DNA of 8,945 nucleotides, from NCBI GenBank assembly GCA_018814505.1, contig JAHIZQ010000098.1:1-8945 (forward strand). The letters run 5' to 3'. The DNA comes from Candidatus Omnitrophota bacterium (GTDB lineage Bacteria; Omnitrophota; Gorgyraeia; Tantalellales; Tantalellaceae). Shown here one piece after another: positions 1 through 6,315 of the stretch (the stretch's first letter is position 1; every line of letters begins with the position of its first letter). The translations under genes were made by a program, and so were the position numbers. A model generated the notes under the pieces. The model had not been told where the DNA came from. It searched no databases and saw only the letters and a program-made list of their open reading frames with translations.

Positions 1-465
1 AGTATAGAAAAAAATGTTTTTGTTGGGCCTGGCGCGGTTATCCGTGCGGATGAACTCGGGAGCTCTATTGATATTAAAGCTAACTGTAACGTGCAAGACA
101 GAGTTATTGTCCACGCTTTAGAATCAAGCAGTGTAACTGTGCGGGAAAACACGTCATTATCTCATGGGTGTATTGTTCACGGTCCGTGCATTATTGGCAA
201 AAACTGTTTTATTGGATTTGGGTCAGTTGTTTTTAGGGCCAATATTGAAGATCGAGTTTGCGTGAAACACTTAGCAGTTGTGGAAGGTGTTGATATTCCG
301 GCAGGGCGAATAATAGAATCCGGTAGAGCTATAATGGACAACAATGATGCGTTAGATTTAAAATATACGAGTGAAGAAATAAAAGATTTTATGGCGCAAG
401 TTTTGAAAGCCAATTTGGATTTGACGAGGCTATATAAAAAAACAAGAAAGCGGGAGGTTGTTTAA
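1..465 (+). CDS. Gamma-class carbonic anhydrase, Cam-like (5' end outside window)
   Basis: This is the C-terminal 154 residues of a left-handed beta-helix protein of the gamma carbonic anhydrase family, which hydrates CO2 to bicarbonate at a metal site shared between subunits of a trimer. The frame is open from base 1, so the start lies upstream. I see VIRADE, then NVQDRVIVHAL, then LSHGCIVHGP. The histidine codons at 112, 163 and 178 fit the three metal ligands of Methanosarcina Cam, with the same five-residue spacing between the last two. The Arg and Glu of RADE and the Asn-Gln of NVQD are also kept. The acidic loop that carries the proton shuttle in Cam is missing: about 17 residues separate the first two histidines instead of 36. 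It therefore resembles the CamH type, and activity is uncertain. Hexapeptide repeats (CIIGKNCFIG) continue up to a helical tail at about residue 115. It ends six bases before the radical SAM gene, probably in one transcript. Confidence 0.85.
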   Translation, partial: SIEKNVFVGPGAVIRADELGSSIDIKANCNVQDRVIVHALESSSVTVRENTSLSHGCIVHGPCIIGKNCFIGFGSVVFRANIEDRVCVKHLAVVEGVDIPAGRIIESGRAIMDNNDALDLKYTSEEIKDFMAQVLKANLDLTRLYKKTRKREVV

Positions 466-471
466 AAAACC

Positions 472-2055
472 ATGATGCTTAATTTGTCGAAAAAAAGATA
501 CAGGTTAAGAATTGTTGACCCGGCGTACCCGGCGTTCAATATCTATTCATATTCAGCAAGAAGAACCACTGCGTTAGGGCCTGTTTGTGTGGCGACTTCC
601 GCATCGAAAATAGAAAACTGGGATGTTGAAATTATTGATGAAAACAATCTTCGTTGGTATGGTCCCAAAGCCGATTTAAGAGGCGCAAACCACGAATTTT
701 TGCAAGGCACGCGTCCGGCTGACATTGTCGGTTTGTATGGCGGACTAACGAGTACTATTCCCAGGCTTTACAAAATAGCACGTTTTTATAAAGAGAAAGG
801 TATTATAACCATTGCCGGCGGTCAGCATTTCGCGGGCGAAAATATAGAGGAAGGTTTATCTTCAGGGATTGATTATATTGTTATAGGCGAGGGGGAAGAG
901 ACTATTAGGGAGCTCATATTGGCCTTAATGGGCAAAAAGGATTTGCTCGACGTAAAAGGGATTGCCTATAAAGAAAACGGTAAGACCATTTATACAGAAA
1001 AGAGAGATCCGATAACGGACTTTGACAAATTGCCTTTACCTGATTTTTCTTTAGTGAGATATGCTAATATTCAGGTCTATCCGGTTGAAAGAATACGCGG
1101 GTGCGGTATGGATTGTGAGTTTTGCACTGTAAAAGGCAAACCGCGGCCTGCGTCTGCCGAGAAGCTTATTGAACGAATTAGTTTTCTTTTAGAAACAAAA
1201 GATGCCAGAAAATTTTTTATTGTGGATGATCTTTTTGGTCAGGATCGCGGTGAGACGATACGATTTTGTAAAATGTTGAGGGATTATCAGAAGAATGTCG
1301 GGCGGAGATTAGACCTTGGCGTTCAGATAAGATTGGATAAAGCGAATGACACGGAATTACTTAGGGCTATGCGTAGTGCCGGCATAAATTTTATCGCTAT
1401 GGGGCTAGAGTCCCCTGTTGGCGAAGAATTAGAAGCAATGAATAAACGTTTAAAGCCTAGTGATATGTTGGAACAGATTAAAGTGTTTCGCAAATTTGGA
1501 TTTTTAATGCACGGTATGTTTATTTTTGGATATCCCATGAGGGAGGGGATAGGTTTTAGAATGCCGGTAAATGAGAGAATAAAACATTTTAAAGAGTTCA
1601 TAAAAAAATCACGTTTGGATACTATCCAAGTTTTGCTTCCGATACCTTTGCCGGGTACGGAATTGCGAACCCGGCTTCTCCGCGAAAAAAGAGTTTACGC
1701 GCGCCAGGATCTTGGTTGGGAATACTATGACGGAAACTTTTTGCTTTTTGAACCGGATGAGTTGATAACGCCAGAAGAATTACAACGCGCGCCAATGAAA
1801 ATTATGGGAAAGATCTATCAGTTTAAGTATATGTTCAAGGTAAGCCTTAATGTGTTTTATTTTCCCTCTCTAATATTTTCGTTACACAACATTAAAGCCG
1901 GATGGAAAAGATGGTACCGGTTATGGCGCCAGGCTGTTATTCGTTTTGCCGGCTGGATAACCATGCAGAAATGGCAATCAGCCTTTAAAAAGAATGGTTT
2001 TTTAAAAAAATTGCGTAAAGCGGAAGATAATTTAAAAAAACTTAACCCGGGATAA
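472..2055 (+). CDS. B12-binding-type radical SAM protein
   Basis: This is a 527-residue member of the cobalamin-dependent radical SAM class (BchE/HpnJ-like architecture). Such enzymes use a [4Fe-4S] cluster and S-adenosylmethionine to methylate or rearrange unreactive carbons. Residues 1-165 look like the B12-binding fold: DIVGLYGG at 84-91, AGGQH at 115-119 and GEGEET at 139-144, the last two typical of the domain. The classic cobalamin-ligand motif DxHxxG is not visible, so B12 may be bound base-off without a protein histidine, or not at all. The cluster cysteines are C211, C215 and C218 in CGMDCEFC. The TIM-barrel part follows to about residue 400 (FIVDDLF, IAMGLES, MFIFGYP). The last 100 residues are basic and rich in aromatic residues (WKRWYRLWRQ), perhaps a membrane-surface contact. 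A GGGAGG site 15 bases upstream supports the ATG at 472; a second ATG directly follows it. The substrate cannot be told from the sequence. Confidence 0.9.
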   Translation: MMLNLSKKRYRLRIVDPAYPAFNIYSYSARRTTALGPVCVATSASKIENWDVEIIDENNLRWYGPKADLRGANHEFLQGTRPADIVGLYGGLTSTIPRLYKIARFYKEKGIITIAGGQHFAGENIEEGLSSGIDYIVIGEGEETIRELILALMGKKDLLDVKGIAYKENGKTIYTEKRDPITDFDKLPLPDFSLVRYANIQVYPVERIRGCGMDCEFCTVKGKPRPASAEKLIERISFLLETKDARKFFIVDDLFGQDRGETIRFCKMLRDYQKNVGRRLDLGVQIRLDKANDTELLRAMRSAGINFIAMGLESPVGEELEAMNKRLKPSDMLEQIKVFRKFGFLMHGMFIFGYPMREGIGFRMPVNERIKHFKEFIKKSRLDTIQVLLPIPLPGTELRTRLLREKRVYARQDLGWEYYDGNFLLFEPDELITPEELQRAPMKIMGKIYQFKYMFKVSLNVFYFPSLIFSLHNIKAGWKRWYRLWRQAVIRFAGWITMQKWQSAFKKNGFLKKLRKAEDNLKKLNPG

Positions 2056-2081
2056 CTCAGAACAAGAGGAGGTATTTGTAA

Positions 2082-2273
2082 ATGAAGATGAAGAATAGTG
2101 TAATAACTATTTGCGCGGGTCTTTTTCTTATTTTTATGATTCAGAACACACAGGTTGTTTCCATAAGATTTTTGTTTTGGAAGCTAAGTATGTCAAGAAT
2201 CATTCTTTTAACGCTTGTTATGTTTATTGGTTTTTTAATCGGGTTTTTTGTGAGAAAGAAGACTGAACGTTAA
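2082..2273 (+). CDS. Small LapA-domain (DUF1049-like) membrane protein
   Basis: This is a 63-residue protein with two hydrophobic segments, about residues 7-19 and 39-57. Between them is a short stretch, QNTQVVSIRFLFWKLSMS, that matches the pattern of LapA-domain proteins (QN...V.v.Fl.w....p). It ends in a basic cytoplasmic tail (RKKTER). In E. coli, LapA works with LapB in controlling lipopolysaccharide synthesis. Many short stand-alone relatives have no known role. An AGGAGG at 2067-2072, nine bases before the ATG, is a strong ribosome binding site. The gene lies 26 bases after the radical SAM gene and 18 before the next one, so it is almost surely co-transcribed. The family assignment rests on the hydrophobic pattern and the QNTQ-V-FLFW signature; the function is open. 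Confidence 0.78.
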   Translation: MKMKNSVITICAGLFLIFMIQNTQVVSIRFLFWKLSMSRIILLTLVMFIGFLIGFFVRKKTER

Positions 2274-2275
2274 TA

Positions 2276-2287
2276 AAAGGAGGTGAT
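2276..2287 (+). promoter_or_regulatory. Near-perfect Shine-Dalgarno that decides a TTG start
   Basis: AAAGGAGGTGAT is complementary to almost the whole anti-Shine-Dalgarno tail of 16S rRNA. It covers the GTG at 2283, so that codon cannot be the start, and it sits eight bases (counted from AGGAGG) before the TTG at 2292. The TTG begins LKIAISTDG, the usual N-terminus of the family. A full-strength site paired with a weak start codon suggests tuned translation. Confidence 0.8.
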
Positions 2288-2291
2288 TATT

Positions 2292-2687
2292 TTGAAGATT
2301 GCAATTTCAACTGATGGTGATTATGTGTCAAGCCACTTTGGCAGATGTCCATCTTTTACTGTGATAGATATTGAAGACGGAACGGTTACGAGTAAAGAGG
2401 TATTTGATAACCCGGGACATCAGCCGGGTTTTATACCGCAATTCTTACACGAAAAAGGAGTTCAGTGTATTGTCGCCGGTGGTATGGGTATGCGAGCGAC
2501 AGGTTTTTTTAATGAATTGGGTATTCAGGCAATTGTAGGAGTAAGCGGGGAAATTAATGAAGTAATAGAAAAACTTCAACAAGGAACGTTAACAGGTGGC
2601 GAAAGTTTATGTAAACCTGGAGCGGGAAAGGGATATGGTTTAGACAAAACTGTGTGTGATCATTCTGATGATAAGTGCGACCATTAA
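2292..2687 (+). CDS. NifX/NifB-like dinitrogenase iron-molybdenum cofactor family protein, with Cys/His tail
   Basis: This is a 131-residue protein with the compact RNase H-like fold of the NifX/NafY/MTH1175 family, which in nitrogen fixers carries iron-molybdenum cofactor precursors. Stand-alone relatives occur in many anaerobes without nitrogenase, and their role is unknown. The start MKIAISTDGD, the HFGRCPSFTVID segment and the block VAGGMGMRATGFFNELGI followed by GVSG are family hallmarks. The last 25 residues are an unusual add-on with four cysteines in the tail region (one in SLCKPG, then TVCDHSDDKCDH), a likely metal-binding tail. I chose TTG at 2292 over GTG at 2283 because of the ribosome binding site. 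It is followed 20 bases later by a second, diverged member of the same family. No nif structural genes are in the window, so a role in nitrogen fixation is not supported. Confidence 0.85.
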   Translation: MKIAISTDGDYVSSHFGRCPSFTVIDIEDGTVTSKEVFDNPGHQPGFIPQFLHEKGVQCIVAGGMGMRATGFFNELGIQAIVGVSGEINEVIEKLQQGTLTGGESLCKPGAGKGYGLDKTVCDHSDDKCDH

Positions 2688-2707
2688 ATTGAGGAGGCGG
2701 TAGGGAT

Positions 2708-3082
2708 ATGAAAATTTGTGTAACTTCACAAGGTGATAATTTAAATTCAGAAGTTGATTCGCGTTTTGGAAGGTGCCAGTACTTTATCATAGTGGATACA
2801 GATACTCTGGAATTTGAATCGTTAAATAATCCGTATAGTAGTTCAATGGGCGGCGCGGGGATTCAGTCAGGACAGTTTGTGGCAGATAAGGGAGTAAAAA
2901 CGGTTCTTACGGGAAATGTCGGCCCTAACGCGTTTCAAACTTTACATGCGGTTGGAATAGACATTGTAACCGGAATTTCGGGTACGGTTTTATCAGCTAT
3001 AGAAAAATTCAAAAGTGGGGCGTTTTCCCCGGCTAGCGGGGCAAGTGTAGATAAAAAGTCCGGTATACAGCCAAAGGAATAA
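2708..3082 (+). CDS. NifX/MTH1175-like dinitrogenase cofactor family protein, second copy
   Basis: This is a 124-residue paralogue of the gene just upstream. MKICVTSQGDNLNSEVDSRF leads into GRCQYFIIVDTD, then NNPY, GAGIQSGQFVADKGV and TGNVGPNAFQTLHAVGIDI, ending in GISGTVLSAIEKFKSG. This order is typical of the MTH1175/TM1290 branch. It keeps the Cys of FGRC but lacks the Cys/His tail of its neighbour, ending instead in a short polar tail. A GAGGAGG at 2691-2697 is the ribosome binding site. The two proteins are clearly diverged, so this is an old duplication or a pair of different subfamilies kept together. Such pairs may bind or deliver Fe-S or molybdenum clusters, but that is inference. 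Confidence 0.87.
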   Translation: MKICVTSQGDNLNSEVDSRFGRCQYFIIVDTDTLEFESLNNPYSSSMGGAGIQSGQFVADKGVKTVLTGNVGPNAFQTLHAVGIDIVTGISGTVLSAIEKFKSGAFSPASGASVDKKSGIQPKE

Positions 3083-3157
3083 ATGTTTGTTCTGAATTGT
3101 AAGGGAATGCCGGTGTTTGTGTGAAACGTTGAAATTTCTATAAGGAAAAGGGGCGTT

Positions 3158-4504
3158 ATGGCTAAAAAAACAGATATTCTTATTATTGGTGGAGGCCCTG
3201 CCGGGCTTGTAACCGCGCTTACGGCAAAAAGATACTATCCAAATAAACATATTTTAATTATTAAAGATGTTGCCAATGGCAGTATTCCATGCGGAATACC
3301 TTATATGTTTTCAAGTTTAAAAAGTCCCGATGAAAACAAATTAGGCTTAGATGCTCTCAAGAAAAACAATATCGAAGTTATTATTGATAAAGCTGAGAAG
3401 ATAACCCGTAAAGAAAAGACAGTTAGCGGTAAAAGTGGTGAAAAATATAAATATGAAAAATTGGTTCTTGCTATGGGAGCCCTGCCCATAAAACCGCCCA
3501 TAGGCGGAATTGAAAAAGAGGGAATCTATTACGCTTACAAAGATATGGATTACCTGAAAAAAATGGTGATAAATGTTAAAAAATCTAAAAATGTATTGAT
3601 TCTTGGCGGAGGATTTATAGGTATCGAGTTTGCTGATGAGATTTCGAAAATAGAAGGAATTAATGTGTATTTAGCGGAATTTCTTCCGCGCATTCTTGGT
3701 AACTCTTTTGATGAAGAATTTTCCATGTTAGCCGAAGGAAAATTAAAATTGGCTGGAATAAAAGTTTTAACTGGTGCGCGAGTAATTGAATTTTTGGGCA
3801 AAGAAAAAGTTGAAAGGGCGAAATTTGCGGATGGTACACAAATAGAGATAGACAGTGTTGTTTTGGGTACGGGCGCTTTCGCGAATACTAGTTTAGCCGT
3901 TGACGCGGCACTTGACATAGGCAGAGGAAAAGGCATTTGGGTGGATGAGTATATGCGTACGGTTGACCCTGATATTTTTGCGGTTGGCGACTGTGCCGGT
4001 AAACGCGATTTTTATACGAGGAAAGATACGGCTGTTATGTTGGCATCAACCGCGACAGCTGAAGCAAGAATTGCTGGAGCTAATCTTTATAGTTTAAAAG
4101 TTATTCGTGAAAATAAAGGTACGATAGCGATTTATTCGACTTATGTGGATGGTTTGGTTTTAGGTTCCGCCGGGCTCACGGAGACGAGCGCTAAAAAGGA
4201 AGGGTTTGAGATTGTTACGGGAAGTACGGAAAGTGCTGACAAACATCCTGGGAGCCTCCCTGGAGCTAGTAAAATAAAAGTAAAACTTATTTTTTCTAAA
4301 CAGTCGGGTGTTTTGATGGGTGGTCAGGTTGCAGGCGGCATATCAGCGGGCGAGGTGATTAATATTATAGGTATGGCAATTCAACAAAGAGTTTCTCTAA
4401 CGGAACTCGAAACATTGCAAATGGCGACACATCCGTATTTAACATCTGCCCCTACAATGTACCCGGTTGTCGCGGCGGCTCAGGATGCGTTAGGAAATAT
4501 GTGA
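3158..4504 (+). CDS. FAD-dependent pyridine nucleotide-disulfide oxidoreductase, CoA-disulfide reductase / NADH oxidase type
   Basis: This is a 448-residue flavoprotein. The FAD-binding GGGPAG is at 11-16, the single redox cysteine is C45 in IPCGIPY, the NAD(P)H-binding GGGFIG is at 150-155, and the second FAD motif is DIFAVGDC at 272-279. One cysteine at this place, instead of a CxxxxC pair, is the mark of the CoA-disulfide reductase, NADH oxidase and NADH peroxidase group, which works through a cysteine-sulfenic acid or Cys-S-CoA intermediate. The last 120 residues form the usual dimerisation domain. Length is normal for the group. An AGGAAAAGGGG stretch just upstream supports the ATG at 3158. 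It lies 75 bases after the second NifX-like gene with no terminator visible, so shared expression is likely. The exact substrate (CoA disulfide, polysulfide, oxygen or peroxide) cannot be fixed from the sequence. Confidence 0.9.
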   Translation: MAKKTDILIIGGGPAGLVTALTAKRYYPNKHILIIKDVANGSIPCGIPYMFSSLKSPDENKLGLDALKKNNIEVIIDKAEKITRKEKTVSGKSGEKYKYEKLVLAMGALPIKPPIGGIEKEGIYYAYKDMDYLKKMVINVKKSKNVLILGGGFIGIEFADEISKIEGINVYLAEFLPRILGNSFDEEFSMLAEGKLKLAGIKVLTGARVIEFLGKEKVERAKFADGTQIEIDSVVLGTGAFANTSLAVDAALDIGRGKGIWVDEYMRTVDPDIFAVGDCAGKRDFYTRKDTAVMLASTATAEARIAGANLYSLKVIRENKGTIAIYSTYVDGLVLGSAGLTETSAKKEGFEIVTGSTESADKHPGSLPGASKIKVKLIFSKQSGVLMGGQVAGGISAGEVINIIGMAIQQRVSLTELETLQMATHPYLTSAPTMYPVVAAAQDALGNM

Positions 4505-4626
4505 TAAGGCAGGATATTAAAGAGATAGTTATTGTAAAAGTAAAAGGCGGTACTGGTAGGGGGATAAGAAGGGTTGTTTGTAGCTTTCATAAAACTCTGA
4601 GAAAGGGTGGATAGGGCTGGATGTAG

Positions 4627-5508
4627 ATGAAGACATATTTGGAATGCATACCGTGTTTTTTTAAACAAGCTCTTGAGGCTAGCAAATTGTCGGGAGCGAG
4701 CAGTAAAGTTCAAAAAAAAATCTTAGACGAAGTCGCTTTAAGTTTACCGAAATTTTCTTTAAGTTCCAGCCCTCCTGAAATGGCTAGGATAGTTCACGCT
4801 ATTGTTAAAAAAATAACAGGAAAAGATGATCCGTACGCTAAGGTAAAAGAAAAAAGTAATAATCTCGCGTTAAAAGTTTATCCTCGTCTTAAAAAAAAGG
4901 TAGCGTGTTCGAAGGATAAACTGTTGACAGCTATTGAACTAGCTATCGCGGGTAATATAATCGATTATGGTGTGAAAAACAGTCTAAACGTAAAAAAGGA
5001 AATTGATAAAATTTTAAAAAAAGAAAATAAAACTCTCAAAAAAGAGAATAAATCCATATTTAACTATGCAAAGTTTAAACGGGAAATTAAAAAAGCCAAA
5101 ACTATTCTTTATTTGGCAGATAATGCCGGTGAAGTTGTTTTTGACAGAATTTTAATTGAAGAAATAAAAAGAACATATAAAACCAAAAACATTATTTATG
5201 CAATAAAAGGGAAACCGATTATAAATGATGCTTTAGAAAAAGACGCGCTTAAGGCGGGAATTTCAAAATATGCTAAAATTGTTTCATCGGGGTTATCGGC
5301 TCCGGGGACGATTCTTTCTTTATGCTCAAAGGAATTTTTAAAGACGTTTAAACAAGCTGATATGATTATTAGTAAGGGGCAAGGTAACTTTGAAGCGTTA
5401 TCAGATTCTAAAGGTCCTATGTTCTTCCTTTTTATAGCAAAGTGCCCTGTCGTTGCAAAAGACGTAAAATGCAAGTTGGGCGACATAATTTTACTAAGAT
5501 TAGGGTGA
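4627..5508 (+). CDS. DUF89/ARMT1-like metal-dependent phosphatase, small prokaryotic type
   Basis: This 293-residue protein belongs to the DUF89 family, whose studied members are metal-dependent phosphatases thought to remove damaged or harmful phosphate metabolites. N-terminal Cys7 and Cys10 (ECIPC) are typical of the stand-alone prokaryotic branch. ADNAGE at 164-169 with D173, KGKPIIND at 194-201 and SKGQGNFEAL at 249-258 are the family's metal- and phosphate-site blocks. KCPVVA near the end closes the fold. A lysine-rich stretch at about 125-155 (ILKKENKTLKKENKS) is probably a linker or helix with low-complexity codons. The gap to the flavoprotein gene is 122 bases and the ribosome binding site is weak (AGGG at 4613-4616). 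The last few residues (about LRLG) and the stop codon appear to come from a foreign dehydrogenase fragment joined at about 5493, so the original C-terminus may have been lost by a few residues. The enzyme itself should be intact. Confidence 0.88.
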   Translation: MKTYLECIPCFFKQALEASKLSGASSKVQKKILDEVALSLPKFSLSSSPPEMARIVHAIVKKITGKDDPYAKVKEKSNNLALKVYPRLKKKVACSKDKLLTAIELAIAGNIIDYGVKNSLNVKKEIDKILKKENKTLKKENKSIFNYAKFKREIKKAKTILYLADNAGEVVFDRILIEEIKRTYKTKNIIYAIKGKPIINDALEKDALKAGISKYAKIVSSGLSAPGTILSLCSKEFLKTFKQADMIISKGQGNFEALSDSKGPMFFLFIAKCPVVAKDVKCKLGDIILLRLG

Positions 5509-5615
5509 ATGCCATCGCTCCGGGCGTGATAAAAACCGATATCTGGAGGAAAAGATTCGGCAAAGGAAGCAAAAAAATTATTAAGGAGATAGAAAGCTTG
5601 ATACCTCTCGGGCGG
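5499..5615 (+). pseudogene. Internal fragment of a short-chain dehydrogenase/reductase gene (FabG-like)
   Basis: In a frame different from the DUF89 gene the DNA reads IRVNAIAPGVIKTDIW, then a lysine-rich stretch ending in SLIPLGR. This is the cofactor-binding and substrate-lid part of classical SDR enzymes such as 3-oxoacyl-ACP reductase. The Rossmann N-terminus and the YxxxK active site, which should lie upstream, are absent. The part after PLGR (normally a GxPEEIA-like motif) is also missing and is replaced by unrelated residues from a hairpin. About 39 codons are left with no in-frame stop, so the fragment is probably recent. It overlaps the last ten bases of the DUF89 gene. Confidence 0.75.
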
Positions 5616-5629
5616 GGTATTCCACGCCC
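5610..5629. repeat. Hairpin at the breakpoint of the SDR fragment
   Basis: GGGCGGGG and CCACGCCC pair around a TATT loop with one mismatch, giving a GC-rich 20-base hairpin in AT-rich surroundings. SDR similarity stops exactly inside its left arm. It may be a repeat that was inserted, or the site of a rearrangement. It differs in arm and loop sequence from the three REP-like elements further on. Confidence 0.5.
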
Positions 5630-5799
5630 TGATTCGTCATTGATAACCATATCTAAATATTTTAAAATGCAAGAGTTATGAAAAGGATTGATAAACGTAG
5701 CGGGTCTATGTTTTATACCTACATTATCAAATGTCGGGATGGGGCTTATAATACAGGGTATACGAATGATTTGGATAAGAACCAAGTTGTCAGGCCCTT

Positions 5800-5846
5800 G
5801 TGCGAGCGAGTTGATGAAAATCTCTGCGAGATTTCCCTCAACGCAC
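5800..5846. repeat. Interrupted cruciform-type hairpin
   Basis: Three nested pairings form one long arm: GTGC (5800-5803) with GCAC (5843-5846), GTTGA (5810-5814) with TCAAC (5838-5842), and AAATCTC (5818-5824) with GAGATTT (5828-5834) around a three-base loop. The nesting is too good for chance. It starts 20 bases after GIY-YIG similarity ends, so it is probably part of the element that cut that gene. Confidence 0.6.
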
Positions 5847-5856
5847 GGCGGGCACA

Positions 5857-5890
5857 CCAACCAAAAGTTTTAATGAAAACTTTTGGTTGG
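5857..5890. repeat. Perfect 15-bp inverted repeat with 4-base loop
   Basis: The 15 bases 5857-5871 pair without mismatch with 5876-5890 around AATG. A smaller GGCC-GTT-GGCC hairpin follows directly. No T-run follows, so it is not a normal Rho-independent terminator. Together with the hairpin at 5800-5846 it forms a composite palindromic repeat of about 100 bases, possibly a small non-autonomous mobile element. Confidence 0.7.
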
Positions 5891-5944
5891 CCGTTGGCCG
5901 CGTTATAGTAAGTCAATGGAAACGATAGCAGGATCATTGTTTGA

Positions 5945-5970
5945 GTAGGGGCAGGCCCCTGTGCCTGCCC
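5945..5970 (+). repeat. REP-like element, copy 1
   Basis: The conserved tetranucleotide GTAG is followed by an 8-bp perfect stem, GGGCAGGC with GCCTGCCC, around the loop CCCTGT. This is the layout of REP sequences served by RAYT transposases: a 5' GTAG or GGAG tag next to a hairpin. It lies 19 bases before the RAYT start codon. Confidence 0.82.
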
Positions 5971-6238
5971 TTTTGTGACGGAAGGAACCATGCCCGGAAA
6001 CCGAAGATCAATAAGGTTAAAGAATTACGATTACACGCAACAAGGAGCGTATTATGTGACGGTGTGCGTAAACGATCGCAAATGCGTGTTTGGGGATGTT
6101 CGGGATGGTGAAATGATATTGAATGACGCCGGGGATATGGTTCAACGTGTATGGGATCAAATCCCGCAATTTTATGATGGGATTGATATTGATCATTTCC
6201 AAATTATGCCCAATCACATACATGGAATAATCATGATC

Positions 6239-6263
6239 GTAGGGGCGGGCCCTGTGCCCGCCC
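6239..6263 (+). repeat. REP-like element, copy 2, inside the RAYT gene
   Basis: GTAG is followed by GGGCGGGC, loop CCTGT and GCCCGCCC. The stem differs from copy 1 at one pair, changed on both sides (A-T to G-C). The loop has five bases instead of six, and this missing C breaks the RAYT frame. It codes for the VGAGP linker just after the HUH motif. Confidence 0.82.
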
Positions 6264-6315
6264 TGATAATAAACAATCGGGTGATTGTAATATGAAATTA
6301 TATGATCATGATACA

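Larger units (their letters stand above)
5708..5908 (+). pseudogene. Truncated GIY-YIG nuclease (UPF0213/YhbQ-like), N-terminal 24 codons plus repeat-derived tail
   Basis: MFYTYIIKCRDGAYNTGYTN followed by DLDK (5708-5779) is the start of a small GIY-YIG endonuclease. YTY stands for the GIY motif and TGY for YIG. Right after DLDK the family would go on with the catalytic arginine helix (RlxeHN) and the rest of about 80-90 residues. Here the frame runs instead into a palindromic repeat (NQVVRPLCERV onward) and ends at 5908 with no nuclease features. The catalytic Arg, and the Glu that belongs further on, are gone, so the product cannot be an active nuclease. No good ribosome binding site is seen. 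It is either a gene broken by insertion of a repeat or a fragment carried with one. Confidence 0.72.

Noticed and set aside
2283..2285. GTG as start of the first NifX-like gene
   Set aside because: It lies inside the Shine-Dalgarno AAAGGAGGTGAT. TTG at 2292 has ideal spacing and gives the family N-terminus.
2292..3082. Nitrogen fixation cluster
   Set aside because: Only stand-alone NifX-family proteins are present. No nifH, D, K, E, N or B genes are seen.
3550..3936. 128-codon open frame on the minus strand
   Set aside because: It lies opposite the flavoprotein gene, is rich in Ser/Pro/Phe as expected of an antisense shadow, and has no start signals.
5432..5860. 142-codon open frame on the minus strand
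   Set aside because: It spans the join between DUF89, SDR remnant and repeats, shows no family features, and is better explained by the + strand fragments.
5857..5890. Rho-independent terminator at the perfect inverted repeat
   Set aside because: The stem is long but no T-run follows on either strand. It is better seen as part of a repeat element.
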